Below the pieces are notes generated by a model. That model was not told the DNA's origin. It ran no database searches and saw only the letters and a list, made by a program, of their open reading frames with translations. Source: Streptomyces griseoloalbus (GTDB lineage Bacteria > Actinomycetota > Actinomycetes > Streptomycetales > Streptomycetaceae). Taken from it: DNA of 64,000 nucleotides. The position numbers and the translations under genes were made by a program. Location of the stretch: contig BMUD01000003.1 of assembly GCA_014650015.1 (NCBI GenBank), positions 310,001-374,000 of the forward strand. The letters are read 5' to 3'. Of the stretch, positions 48,957-57,409 are shown in pieces. Positions within the stretch are counted from its first letter, which is position 1. Each line of letters starts with the position of its first letter.

Positions 48957-49912
48957 TCACCCCGGTCATCGAAGGGCTGTTGCGCAAGGATCCGGCCGAG
49001 CGGCTGTCGGCGGAGGGGGCTGAACAGGATCTGCGGGTCATCGGCGCGGGCGGCACACCCCGCGCGGACACGGCGCGTCCGGTGCCGTACACCCCGACGC
49101 CGGCCGCGCCTCCCCGGCCGTACCCCACGACGCCCTCGCCCACTCCCCCGAGGCCGGTCACGGGAGCGCCGACGGCGACCAGCACGGTCACCCTGCCCGG
49201 GCGCAGCCGGCGTACCGTCGTCGTCCTGGTCGCGGGCGTGGTCGCGCTGGTCCTGGCGCTGGCCGGGCTGACGTATGCGCTGCTGGATCGCGGGGACGAC
49301 GGCTTGGAGGCCAACGGCGTCGGCGGGCAGGTGAGTTCGCCCGCGCGGACCGGTGACGACGGGAGCGAGGACGACGGCCGGACGTCGGAGACGGACGGCC
49401 GGAACCCCTCCCCCACCGCGAGCGAGAAGGAGGACGGTGAGGAGAGCACTCCCCCGCCCCGGACGGTCTCGGTGACGGTGACCGGCGCGCACACGGAGTA
49501 CTCCGGCGGCTGTCCGCCGCCGAGCGGGGAGGCGCCCGCGTTCACGGCGACGTTCACTTTGGGGCGGGTGCCGGCCGAGGTCTTCTACCGCTGGGTGGCC
49601 ACGGACGGTTCGGCGGCCGATCCGGGCTGGCGGACGTTGTCGTTCCCCGAGGGGGGCGGGCGTTCGAAGCAGGACACGGTGGTCGTGACGACGTACGCGG
49701 AGACCGGGACGTATCGGAGCGCGATCGGGGTGGAGGTGCGGGAGCCGGTGCGGACGACCTCCTCGTCAGTGCCGTTCTCGGTGACGTGCGGGACGGAGAC
49801 CCCGACGGGCGGGGCCTCCGCTTCGGCTTCCGGTCCGGCTTCCGGTTCGGCTTCCGGTTCGGCTTCCGGTTCGGCTTCCGGTTCGGCTTCCGGTTCGGCG
49901 GACGGGAACTGA
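48948..49912 (+). pseudogene. membrane Ser/Thr protein kinase, C-terminal part only
   Basis: Similarity to a bacterial PknB-type kinase begins abruptly with 'GPLTPVIEGLLRKDPAERLSAEGAEQDLRVI', the last helix (subdomain XI) of a kinase domain. The nucleotide-binding and catalytic parts are absent. A Pro-rich juxtamembrane linker, a transmembrane helix ('RTVVVLVAGVVALVLALAGLTYALL', about residue 95 of the frame) and an extracellular beta domain with two Cys follow. The tail is SASG repeats. A GTG at 48923 could still start a 329-residue membrane protein, but without kinase activity. Truncation occurs at the same base as the opposing anti-sigma gene. Confidence 0.75.
49827..49898 (+). repeat. 12-bp tandem repeat, six copies, encoding (SASG)n
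   Basis: The unit CTTCCGGTTCGG is repeated six times in frame (first copy one base different) at the 3' end of the kinase remnant. It encodes a Ser-Ala-Ser-Gly tail. Copy number is likely to vary by slippage. Confidence 0.85.
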
Positions 49913-49916
49913 CGGG

Positions 49917-50723
49917 TCAGTCGACGGAGCTGAGGACCGGCAGGTAGCCGCTGGAGTGACCGACGGCCTTCGGGTGGTAGGAGTTGCCGATGTTGGTCCA
50001 GTCCACGCTGTGCAGCCAGGAGTTGCCGGAGCAGATCTCGTGGCCGGTGAACATGCCGCGCACGTCGGCGAAGACGTAGCCGTAGGCGCCGGCGCGCTGG
50101 GAGATAACGGAGTTGAGGAGGTCCGCCGCGTCGTTGATCGCCTTCCGCTTGGTTTCGGAGAGGCCGACGCAGACGGAGCCGAGCTTGTAGAAGCGGGGGT
50201 AGCCGAACACGGCGACCCGGGCGTTCGGGGCCTTGCTGCGGATCGCCGAGTAGACGGTGTTGAGCTTGCCGGGCAGCGTCGAGGACACGTACGCCCGCGC
50301 GGTGTTGATGCGGTCGAGGCAGGTGCTGTCGCTGCTGGTCACACAGGTCGTCATGACGTCGGCGAAGCCCGCGTCGTTGCCGCCGACGCTGATCGAGACG
50401 AGGCTCGTGCCGCTGTTGAGGGGGCCGAGCTGACCGGCGACGACATCACCCGTACGGGCGCCGGAGCAGGCGGTGAAGGAGAAGGACGAGGGTGAGTTGA
50501 GGCCGGCCCAGAGGTAGGGATACGCGTTCGTGCTGCGCTTGCAGTCACCGCTGGAACTGATGTAGTTGCCCGCTCCCACTCCGGAGGAATAGGAGTCGCC
50601 GAGCGCCACGTAGGGCCCGCGGGCGGCCTGTTCTGCCGCCTGCGCCGCCGCGGTCCCGGTGAGGGCCGCGACGACGGCGAGGAGAAGTGAGCCCAGGAAC
50701 GTGATGGGGCGGAGATGTCTCAT
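49917..50723 (-). CDS. secreted SGNH-family lipase/esterase
   Basis: A 268-residue exported hydrolase. A signal peptide (about 1-29) precedes the SGNH fold: block I GDSYS with nucleophile Ser44, block III 'SVGGNDAGF' (Gly, Asn) and block V 'SYHPKAVGH' (catalytic His). Six Cys residues fit the three disulphides of the Streptomyces rimosus / S. coelicolor extracellular lipases, whose length and sequence this matches closely. It hydrolyses esters of medium and long-chain acids outside the cell. ATG 50723 is followed by a normal signal peptide. The kinase-remnant stop is only 4 bp from its own stop (convergent). Confidence 0.93.
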   Translation of the reverse strand: MRHLRPITFLGSLLLAVVAALTGTAAAQAAEQAARGPYVALGDSYSSGVGAGNYISSSGDCKRSTNAYPYLWAGLNSPSSFSFTACSGARTGDVVAGQLGPLNSGTSLVSISVGGNDAGFADVMTTCVTSSDSTCLDRINTARAYVSSTLPGKLNTVYSAIRSKAPNARVAVFGYPRFYKLGSVCVGLSETKRKAINDAADLLNSVISQRAGAYGYVFADVRGMFTGHEICSGNSWLHSVDWTNIGNSYHPKAVGHSSGYLPVLSSVD

Positions 50724-51332
50724 GGAGCCTCCATTTAGCAGGTTCGCTGCACCATCCGTTGTAGTGGCTACGCGCGTTGATCGGAAGTGTCCATGTCAAA
50801 ACTTGCAACACCGGACACCACTCGGCCTGTTCACGTTCAATCTCCGCCTGATTCCGGCCGGGGGAACGGTCCACCCTTGACGCCCCCTACGGGGTGGGCC
50901 ACATTGAAGCCCGGCATCCGACGCCTTGAGGGGCAAACTCGGCCATGCCGACCGCACATCAGGACAAGAAGCACACGCAAGGATCAAAGCGAGACGCCGC
51001 TCAGGTCTTGCCATACAGGTTCAAACGTCAATAACGTCATAGTTCTCACCCGCACCGGTCCGTCAGTACGTGGCTCCAGGGGAGGGCTCAGGACCACGAC
51101 GAACCGGCGCGGGGCGCGGTAGGGGGGTGCCGTGCCCGGTGACCACAAGGGTGACCGGGCCGTGCCGCGCGGGCGGCCGGCGTTTCCGCGGCTGACCAGT
51201 TTTGCCAGCTCACCCATGCGTGCAGGGCGGTTCCGTCCGTCGTGCCGTGGGTGAGAACCCCCCTTTCGAACCGGACGAACAGCCGGGCCGCCCGAGGGGC
51301 GGGCGGTCCACCGGACGAGAGGGACCAGACTC
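50724..51332. other. 609-bp gene-free divergent promoter region
   Basis: No credible gene is present; the open frames are Arg/Pro-rich shadows. The part near 50790-50800 carries TTGACA on the minus strand, a possible -35 box for the lipase. The stretch 50990-51050 is the least GC-rich and may contain the promoter for the glycosyltransferase operon. A small hairpin, GCCCGGT...ACCGGGC (51134-51160), lies in the leader. The length suggests extra regulation. Confidence 0.5.
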
Positions 51333-52154
51333 ATGAGTTCCGTTCTGCAGCCGGCGACCGCGGACCAGGATCCGCCCACCGCCGGCAAGTACCGGCCCGT
51401 CTCCTCTCACCTGGCCATCGCGCCACCGGTGAGCGTGGTGATACCGGCCATGAACGAGGCGGAGAACCTTCCGTACGTCTTCAAGACGCTTCCCGACTGG
51501 ATCCACGAAGTGGTCCTGGTCGACGGCAACTCCACCGACAACACCGTCGAGGTGGCCCGCGAACTGTGGGCCGGCGTCAAGGTCGTCGGGCAGCGCGGCA
51601 AGGGCAAGGGGGACGCGCTGCGCTCCGGCTTCGAGGCCTGCACCGGCGACATCATCGTGATGGTCGACGCGGACGGCTCGGCGGACGGCAACGAGATCGT
51701 CAGCTACGTCTCCGCGCTGGTCTCCGGCGCGGACTTCGCCAAGGGGTCCCGCTTCGCCAACGGCGGCGGCACCGACGACATGACGTTCATCCGCAAGCTG
51801 GGCAACCGGGTGCTGTGCGGCGTCGTCAACCGCAAGTTCGGCGCCCGGTACACCGACCTCTGCTACGGCTACAACGCCTTCTGGCGGCACTGCCTGGACA
51901 AGATCGACCTCGACTGCACCGGCTTCGAGGTCGAGACCCTGATGAACATCCGGGTCGTCAAGGCGGGTCTGAAGGTGCAGGAGATCCCCAGCCACGAGTA
52001 CCTGCGCATCCACGGCACGAGCAATCTGCGGGCCGTGCGCGACGGTTTCCGCGTGCTGAAGGTGATCCTCCAGGAGCGCTCCAACCGCCGTGCGCTGCGC
52101 CGGCGCCCGCACCACTCGCCGCTGCTCGACACGGTCCGGGGGAAGGTGTCTTGA
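51333..52154 (+). CDS. family 2 glycosyltransferase (DPM-like)
   Basis: A 273-residue GT-A fold glycosyltransferase with 'VSVVIPAMNEAENLPYVFKTLP', the nucleotide-binding 'VVLVDGNSTDNTVEVAR' and the metal-binding DAD in 'IIVMVDADGSADGNEI'. The closing region 'TDLCYGYNAFWR' resembles dolichyl/polyprenyl-phosphate sugar synthases. No C-terminal transmembrane helices are present, so it probably acts at the inner membrane surface on a polyprenyl-phosphate or protein acceptor. It begins a three-gene operon with another GT2 (4-bp overlap) and a deacetylase. Confidence 0.9.
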   Translation: MSSVLQPATADQDPPTAGKYRPVSSHLAIAPPVSVVIPAMNEAENLPYVFKTLPDWIHEVVLVDGNSTDNTVEVARELWAGVKVVGQRGKGKGDALRSGFEACTGDIIVMVDADGSADGNEIVSYVSALVSGADFAKGSRFANGGGTDDMTFIRKLGNRVLCGVVNRKFGARYTDLCYGYNAFWRHCLDKIDLDCTGFEVETLMNIRVVKAGLKVQEIPSHEYLRIHGTSNLRAVRDGFRVLKVILQERSNRRALRRRPHHSPLLDTVRGKVS

Positions 52155-53149
52155 GCGATCCCGGAACCCCGGGCATCTCGGTCGTGATCTGCGCCTACAC
52201 CGAGGACCGCTGGGAGGACGTCCTCGCGGCGGTCGCCTCGGTGCGGGCGCAGTCACGGCCGGCCCTGGAGACCCTGCTGGTCGTGGACCACAACCGGGCT
52301 CTCCTGGACCGTCTGGGCAAGGAGTACAAGGAGACCGAGGACGTGCGGGTGCTCGCCAACGCGGGCCCCCGCGGCCTGTCCGCCGGCCGCAACACCGGAA
52401 TCGCCGCCTCGCGCGGCGAGATCATCGCCTTCCTCGACGACGACGCCGTGGCCGAACGCGACTGGCTGAAGCACTTCGCCGAGGGATACGCCGATCCGCG
52501 CGTGATGGCGGTCGGCGGGCGCACCGAACCGGTCTGGGCGTCGGGCCGGCGCCCCGACTGGTTCCCCGAGGAGTTCGACTGGGTGGTGGGCTGCACATAT
52601 CGGGGCCTGCCGCCCGGGCGGGTGCGGGTGCGCAACGTCCTCGGCGGCAACGCCTCGTTCCGGCGCAGCGCCTTCGACGCGGCGGGCGGCTTCGCCACCG
52701 GCATCGGACGGGACGGGAACAAGCGCCCGTTGGGCGGGGAGGAGACGGAACTGTGCATCCGCCTCAGCCGCGCCCGGCCCGACGCGATCCTGCTGATCGA
52801 CGACCGTGCGGTGATCCACCACCGGGTGCCCGAGGCCCGCGAGCACTTCCGCTACTTCCGGACCCGTACCTACGCCGAGGGTCTGTCCAAGGCGCTGGTG
52901 GCCCGCAGCGTCGGCGCGCAGAAGGGGCTGGAGTCCGAACGCCGGTACGCCACGCGGGTCCTGCCGGCCGGGGTGGTGCGGGGCCTGCGCGACGCCCTGC
53001 TGACCCGCCCGGGCGGCGCGGGCCGCGCGGGCGCGATCGTCGCCGGGGTGCTCACGGCGGCGGGCGGCTACCTGGTGGGGAGCGTGCGGGCGGGGCGGGG
53101 CGGGGTCACCTTCTCCGTGGTGGGGATCGCGGAGGGCGGCCGTGACTGA
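52151..53149 (+). CDS. family 2 glycosyltransferase
   Basis: A 332-residue GT2 enzyme: 'ISVVICAYTEDRWEDVLAAVASVRAQSRP' at the start, acceptor/donor motif 'ARGLSAGRN'-like 'PRGLSAGRNTGIAASRGEIIAFLDDDAVAERDW' with the DDD metal site, and 'GGNASFRRSAFDAAGGFATGIGRDG...GGEETELCIRLSRA' with the ED catalytic region. A hydrophobic helix is near the C-terminus. The TTG 52151 start overlaps the upstream stop (TTGA) and has GGAAGG upstream. Together with its neighbours it likely builds and trims an extracellular glycan. Confidence 0.85.
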   Translation: MSDPGTPGISVVICAYTEDRWEDVLAAVASVRAQSRPALETLLVVDHNRALLDRLGKEYKETEDVRVLANAGPRGLSAGRNTGIAASRGEIIAFLDDDAVAERDWLKHFAEGYADPRVMAVGGRTEPVWASGRRPDWFPEEFDWVVGCTYRGLPPGRVRVRNVLGGNASFRRSAFDAAGGFATGIGRDGNKRPLGGEETELCIRLSRARPDAILLIDDRAVIHHRVPEAREHFRYFRTRTYAEGLSKALVARSVGAQKGLESERRYATRVLPAGVVRGLRDALLTRPGGAGRAGAIVAGVLTAAGGYLVGSVRAGRGGVTFSVVGIAEGGRD

Positions 53150-53942
53150 CGTACGCGTGCCGATCCTGATGTACCACGCGGTCGCGGCCGATCCGGGCGA
53201 GGCGACCCGCGCCCTGTCGGTGACCCCGCAGGCGTTCGCCGAGCAGATGGCGGTGATCGCGGACTGGGGCCTCACCCCCGTCACCACGGCCGGCTTGGCC
53301 GCCCACTGGCGCTCCGGCCGCCCGCTGCCCGCGCGGCCGGTCCTGGTCACGTTCGACGACGGCTACGAAGGCGTGCACCGGCACGCTCTGCCCGTCCTGG
53401 CCAAGCACGGCTTCCCGGCCACCCTGTTCGTCGCCACGGGCTGGCTCCGGGGGCCGTACGACACCGGCGGCGGCCTGGACACCATGCTGGACTGGGACCA
53501 GGTGCGCGAACTGGCCGACAATGGCGTCGAGATCGGCGGGCACAGCCACAGCCACCCGCAGCTCGACCAGCTCGACGACGGCACACTGCGCTCCGAGCTG
53601 ATCCTGTGCAAGGAGATCGTCTCGGACCAGCTGGGCACCGTACCCGCCTCGTTCGCGTATCCCTACGGCTACTCCAGCCGCCGGGTGCGCGAGGCGGTGC
53701 GGGAGACGGGATACGCCCAGGCGCTCGCCGTCGGCAACGGCCTCGCCCACCGCGCCCAGGGGCCGTACGCCCTGCGGCGCGTCACGGTGCGGCGGTCGAC
53801 GGACACCGCCGAGTTCGAGCGGCTGGTCGAGGGCCGGGCCATCGCCCGCGCCTTCGCCCGGGACCGTGCCCTGACCAAGGGCTACGCGATGGTGCGGCGC
53901 ACCCGGCAGGCCCGACGGCTGATCCGCCGGCCGCCGGGCTGA
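53142..53942 (+). CDS. polysaccharide deacetylase (NodB domain, CE4)
   Basis: A 266-residue protein with the NodB homology domain: 'ILMYHAVAADPGEA' at the start, catalytic motif 1 TFDDGY (about residues 69-74), and motif 2 HSHSHP, whose His residues bind zinc with the Asp. 'PASFAYPYGYSSRRVREAVRETGY' is motif 3. It removes N- or O-acetyl groups from a polysaccharide, presumably the glycan made by the two glycosyltransferases with which it overlaps. There is no signal peptide, so it may act inside the cell or at the membrane. GTG 53142 overlaps the previous gene by 8 bp. Confidence 0.88.
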   Translation: MTDVRVPILMYHAVAADPGEATRALSVTPQAFAEQMAVIADWGLTPVTTAGLAAHWRSGRPLPARPVLVTFDDGYEGVHRHALPVLAKHGFPATLFVATGWLRGPYDTGGGLDTMLDWDQVRELADNGVEIGGHSHSHPQLDQLDDGTLRSELILCKEIVSDQLGTVPASFAYPYGYSSRRVREAVRETGYAQALAVGNGLAHRAQGPYALRRVTVRRSTDTAEFERLVEGRAIARAFARDRALTKGYAMVRRTRQARRLIRRPPG

Positions 53943-54032
53943 ACACGCCGGGGACGGGCCACACACGGGCGGCAATCCGCGCGACCTCGGAAACCGGGTG
54001 CACGCGGCGCCCGGGTGACCGATCATGGCGGC

Positions 54033-55127
54033 ATGTCCTCGCACCCGCACGACGCACTGCCGATCCGGCTCAACGTCGACGACAGCGACTCCCCGTCCGA
54101 TGTCGTCGACGCGCTGTTCCTCGGCCGCTTCGCGACGGGCGAGCAGCCGTACTCGCACGCCGTCAACATCGACCGTGTACGTTCCGGCGCGACCCTGCTG
54201 CCCGCGAACGCGCGGGTACTGCGGCTCGCCCGGGACGACGACCGCAGCGCCACCCTGGCCGAGGGCGACGGCTGGACACTGCTGGTGTCCCGCTGGAACC
54301 GGGGCGCCGACGTCACCGTCACCGCCACCAGCGCCGAACTCGCGGCGAAGGTCCTGGACGAGGCCACCGACGGCGCGGCGGACGAACCCGAACCGCAGCC
54401 GGAGAACGTCGCCATGGGCTTCTGGTACGTCTCCCCGCGCCGCGGCCCGCACCGCACCACCCGGCAGATCTCGGCCGGCACCTGGGACGAGATCCGGCCC
54501 AACTACACCGCGCCGGTCGCGCACGCGATGGACCGCCTGATGAAGACCACCCCCGAGGACATCTCGGGCCGGCTGCTCCTACTACACGGCCCGCCGGGCA
54601 CCGGCAAGACCTCCGCGCTGCGCACCCTGGCCCGGTCCTGGCGGGACTGGTGCCAGGTGGACTGCGTGCTGGACCCCGAGCGGCTCTTCTCCGACGTCGG
54701 CTATCTGATGGACATCGCGATCGGCGAGGAGGACGCGGCGGGCAAGGGCCGCTGGCGGCTGCTGCTCCTCGAGGACTGCGACGAGCTGATCCGCGGCGAG
54801 GCCAAGCACACGGCCGGACAGGCGCTGTCCCGGCTGCTGAACCTGACGGACGGTCTGCTCGGCCAGGGCCGCAACGTGCTGGTCGGTGTCACCACCAATG
54901 AGGACCTGGAGCGTCTCCACCCGGCCGTGGTCCGCCCCGGCCGCTGCCTCGCCCGCATCGAGGTGGGACAGCTGACCCGCGCGGAGGCGGTGAACTGGCT
55001 GGGCCGCGAGGAGGGCGTCGGCCGCGAGGGCGCGACCCTGGCCGAGCTGTACGCCCTGCGCCGGGGCGCGTCCCCGACGGCGCTGCCGGAACCGCGGGGG
55101 GACGCGGACGCGGGGCTGTACCTCTAG
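54033..55127 (+). CDS. DUF5925-AAA ATPase
   Basis: A 364-residue protein. An N-terminal DUF5925-like domain (about 1-130; 'LNVDDSDSPSDVVDALFLGRFATGEQPY', 'WTLLVSRWNRGADVTVTA') is joined to an AAA+ module: Walker A 'LLLHGPPGTGKTSALRT' near 185, Walker B 'LLLEDCDELI', sensor 1 'VLVGVTTNEDLERLHPAV' and arginine finger 'RPGRC'. No known AAA partner is adjacent. The family is common in streptomycetes; DUF5925 has no known function. It could be a remodelling ATPase (inference). ATG 54033 is preferred to GTG 54015. Confidence 0.8.
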   Translation: MSSHPHDALPIRLNVDDSDSPSDVVDALFLGRFATGEQPYSHAVNIDRVRSGATLLPANARVLRLARDDDRSATLAEGDGWTLLVSRWNRGADVTVTATSAELAAKVLDEATDGAADEPEPQPENVAMGFWYVSPRRGPHRTTRQISAGTWDEIRPNYTAPVAHAMDRLMKTTPEDISGRLLLLHGPPGTGKTSALRTLARSWRDWCQVDCVLDPERLFSDVGYLMDIAIGEEDAAGKGRWRLLLLEDCDELIRGEAKHTAGQALSRLLNLTDGLLGQGRNVLVGVTTNEDLERLHPAVVRPGRCLARIEVGQLTRAEAVNWLGREEGVGREGATLAELYALRRGASPTALPEPRGDADAGLYL

Positions 55128-55143
55128 GTGTTTTGATGAGGGT

Positions 55144-56016
55144 ATGACCCTGTTCGTCGGGACGTCGGGGTGGCAGTACAAGGACTGGCGCGAGGTGCTG
55201 TATCCGGCCGGACTGCCGATGCGGCTCTGGCTGGAGGAGTACGCGGCGCGGTTCGCCACCGTCGAGGTCAACAACGCCTTCTACCGGCTGCCGTCGTGGG
55301 AGACGTTCGCCGCCTGGCGGGAGCGCACCCCGCCGGGCTTCGTCGTCGCCGTCAAGGCGAGCCGCTATCTGACGCACATCAAACGGCTGCGGGACCCCGA
55401 GGAGCCGGTGGAGCGCCTGATGAGCCACGCCGCCGGGCTGGGCGACCGGCTCGGTCCGGTGCTCCTGCAGCTCCCGCCCACCCTCCGCGCGGACCCGGGG
55501 CTCCTGGACGCGTGCCTGCGCCGGTTCCCCGCGTCGACCCGGGTGGCGGTCGAGCCGCGCCACGCGTCGTGGTGGACGCCTCAGGTGCGCGGTGTGCTCG
55601 AGGCCCGGGGGGCCGCCCTGTGCTGGGCCGACGTGCTGGGGCGCCCCGCGACCCCGCTGTGGCGCACCACCGACTTCGGTTACGTCCGCTTCCACCAGGG
55701 GCGCGCCCGCCCCTGGCCGCACTACGGCCGGCAGTCCCTGCGGACCTGGGTCGACCGCATCGCGACCGTCCGGCCCGCCGACGAGGACGTCTACGCGTAC
55801 TTCAACAACGACCCGAACGCGGCAGCGGTGACCGACGCGGTGCGGTTCGCCCGCGCGGCACGCACGGCACAGCTGACGGTCACCCGCACCCCCACGGAGG
55901 CACACCCGACACCACAGCCAACGGCCACCCCCCAAGGGGCGCGGGGAACTGCGCGACCGGCCGCCGCCGACCCGCGGCCGACGCCAGGCCCCCACCACCA
56001 CGGCGCCCCTCCCTGA
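55144..56016 (+). CDS. DUF72 domain protein (YecE-like)
   Basis: A 290-residue protein, of which the first about 245 residues are a typical DUF72 domain ('LFVGTSGWQYKDWREVLYP', 'FATVEVNNAFYRLPSWETFAAW', 'LRLGPVLLQLPP'-like 'LGPVLLQLPPTLRAD', 'VAVEPRHASWW', 'YVRFHQGRA', 'VYAYFNNDPN'). The fold is a TIM barrel with unknown chemistry. The last 45 residues are Pro/Thr-rich and come from translation through an intergenic repeat, so the normal stop appears to have been lost or the tail is strain-specific. ATG 55144, 17 bp after the AAA gene. Confidence 0.85.
   Translation: MTLFVGTSGWQYKDWREVLYPAGLPMRLWLEEYAARFATVEVNNAFYRLPSWETFAAWRERTPPGFVVAVKASRYLTHIKRLRDPEEPVERLMSHAAGLGDRLGPVLLQLPPTLRADPGLLDACLRRFPASTRVAVEPRHASWWTPQVRGVLEARGAALCWADVLGRPATPLWRTTDFGYVRFHQGRARPWPHYGRQSLRTWVDRIATVRPADEDVYAYFNNDPNAAAVTDAVRFARAARTAQLTVTRTPTEAHPTPQPTATPQGARGTARPAAADPRPTPGPHHHGAPP
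55936..55957. repeat. recurrent Streptomyces intergenic motif inside the DUF72 3' end
   Basis: The motif beginning GGGGCGCGGGGAACTGCGCG is one I recognise as recurring in many Streptomyces intergenic regions. Here it lies within the reading frame of the DUF72 gene rather than between genes. Confidence 0.55.
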
Positions 56017-56040
56017 GCCACCCGCACGGCACCGGCGCGC

Positions 56041-56409
56041 TCACCCCCCGTAAGCCACCCGCAGGGCGTCCCGCACGGCGGCCAGCGCCTCGTCCTCGCT
56101 CAGCCCCAGCCGCCGGACCCGCTCCGCATACGCCTGTGCCGCCGACGCGGCCTCCTTCTGCGCCGCCGACCCCGCGGCGGCGATCACCGTGCCGTTGCGG
56201 CCCCGGGTCTCGATCACTCCGTCGGCCTCCAGCGCACGGTAGGCCTTGGCCACCGTGTTCGCGGCGAGGCCGAGGGTCTCGGCCAGCCCCCGCACGGTCG
56301 GCAGCCGGTACCCCACGGGCAGCGCGCCCGACCGTGCCTGCTCGGAGATCTGCGCCCGCACCTGCTCGTACGGAGGCGTGCCGTCGTCGATCCGGATGTT
56401 CACGTTCAC
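56041..56409 (-). CDS. small GntR-family (YtrA-type) regulator
   Basis: A 122-residue protein consisting of a winged helix ('PPYEQVRAQISEQARSGALPVGYRLPTVRGLAETLGLAANTVAKAYRALEADGVIETRGRNGTVI', about 9-75) and a short C-terminal helical pair for dimerisation. It has no effector domain, which defines the YtrA subfamily; such proteins usually control adjacent ABC transporters, but none is adjacent. It is divergent from the double GNAT gene with 70 bp between. The GTG at 56409 is used; another GTG two codons on is possible. Confidence 0.85.
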   Translation of the reverse strand: MNVNIRIDDGTPPYEQVRAQISEQARSGALPVGYRLPTVRGLAETLGLAANTVAKAYRALEADGVIETRGRNGTVIAAAGSAAQKEAASAAQAYAERVRRLGLSEDEALAAVRDALRVAYGG

Positions 56410-56479
56410 GGCCCGATTGTCCCGCACGCGACGGAAAATGAGAGGCACCCCTGGCGCGTCCCCCGTAGCGTGCGCCTCC

Positions 56480-57409
56480 ATGACTGTGTCCGTCCGCGCT
56501 CTGCGTCCCGACGCCCGCGCCGATCTCGAGGGCTTCGCCCGCGTCCGGCATGCCGCGCTGCCCTTCCTCCTCGTCACTCCGGATTCCCTGGCCCACGACC
56601 TCACCCATATGCACCCCGACGCCCACTACCGCCCCCTCGTGGCCGTGGCCGACGGCGAGGTGATCGGCACGGCTCAGGTGCACCTGAGCCACGAGAGCTC
56701 CGAGCCGGGCCAGGGCAACATCAACGTGTATGTGCATCCCGGGCACACGCGCCGGGGCGCCGGGACGCTGCTCGTGCGCGCCGCCGAGGAGCACCTGGCC
56801 GCGCACGGGGCCACCAGGCTGTTCGCCTGGGTGCTGGACGAGCGGGGCAACCGCGCCTTCGCCGGGCGGCACGGCTACCGGGCGAGCCGCGCCGCCCACT
56901 TCCTGCGCCTGGACCTGGCCGGCGGCGCCCTTCCACCGCTCCAGGATCCGCCGCCCGGCGTGGAGCTGCGCAAGGGGTCGGACTTCGCCGGGGACCCGCG
57001 CCCGCTGTTCGAGCTGGACGCGGAGACGACGGCGGACGAACCGAGCGATGTGGACACGGAGTTCACCGACTACGAGGCCTGGCTGGCCGAGACCTGGCGA
57101 CACCCGCTGTTCAGCCCCGAGCTGACCTCGGTGGCGCTGGTCGACGGCCGTCCCGCCGCCTTCTCCGCGGCCCGCACGGACGGAGGTACCCGGTACGGCA
57201 CGGTCATGACCGGCACCGCCCGTGCCCACCGCGGCCGGGGGCTGGCCAAGCTCGCCAAGAACGACTCCCTGCACCGGGCCCGCGCGGCCGGGTACACGGA
57301 GGCGTTCACGGGCAACGACGCCGGCAACGGGCCGATGATCGCGATCAACCAGTGGTTCGGCTACGAGATCTGCGCCACGGAGGTGCGTCATGTCCGCGAC
57401 ATCGGCTGA
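56480..57409 (+). CDS. double-domain GNAT acetyltransferase
   Basis: A 309-residue protein with two GNAT folds. Domain 1 (about 1-150) has the acetyl-CoA motif 'INVYVHPGHTRRGAGTLLVRAAEEHLAAHG' (R-x-x-G-x-G/A). Domain 2 (about 160-309) has 'GTARAHRGRGLAKLAKNDSLHRARAAGYTEAFTGNDAGNGPMIAINQWFGYEI'. Both acceptor sites are unknown. In streptomycetes such tandem GNATs are common, some acting on aminoglycosides, some on metabolites. ATG 56480. It overlaps the DUF402 gene by 20 bp, so the two are co-translated. Confidence 0.88.
   Translation: MTVSVRALRPDARADLEGFARVRHAALPFLLVTPDSLAHDLTHMHPDAHYRPLVAVADGEVIGTAQVHLSHESSEPGQGNINVYVHPGHTRRGAGTLLVRAAEEHLAAHGATRLFAWVLDERGNRAFAGRHGYRASRAAHFLRLDLAGGALPPLQDPPPGVELRKGSDFAGDPRPLFELDAETTADEPSDVDTEFTDYEAWLAETWRHPLFSPELTSVALVDGRPAAFSAARTDGGTRYGTVMTGTARAHRGRGLAKLAKNDSLHRARAAGYTEAFTGNDAGNGPMIAINQWFGYEICATEVRHVRDIG

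Noticed and set aside
50984-51388. 134-codon minus-strand frame in the long leader
   Set aside because: No ribosome site, no conserved features, and it overlaps the start of the glycosyltransferase gene.
51242-53149. 635-codon frame as a single fused glycosyltransferase
   Set aside because: The part before 52151 is a frame-shifted shadow of the first GT2. The real second GT2 begins at TTG 52151 with a ribosome site and 4-bp overlap.
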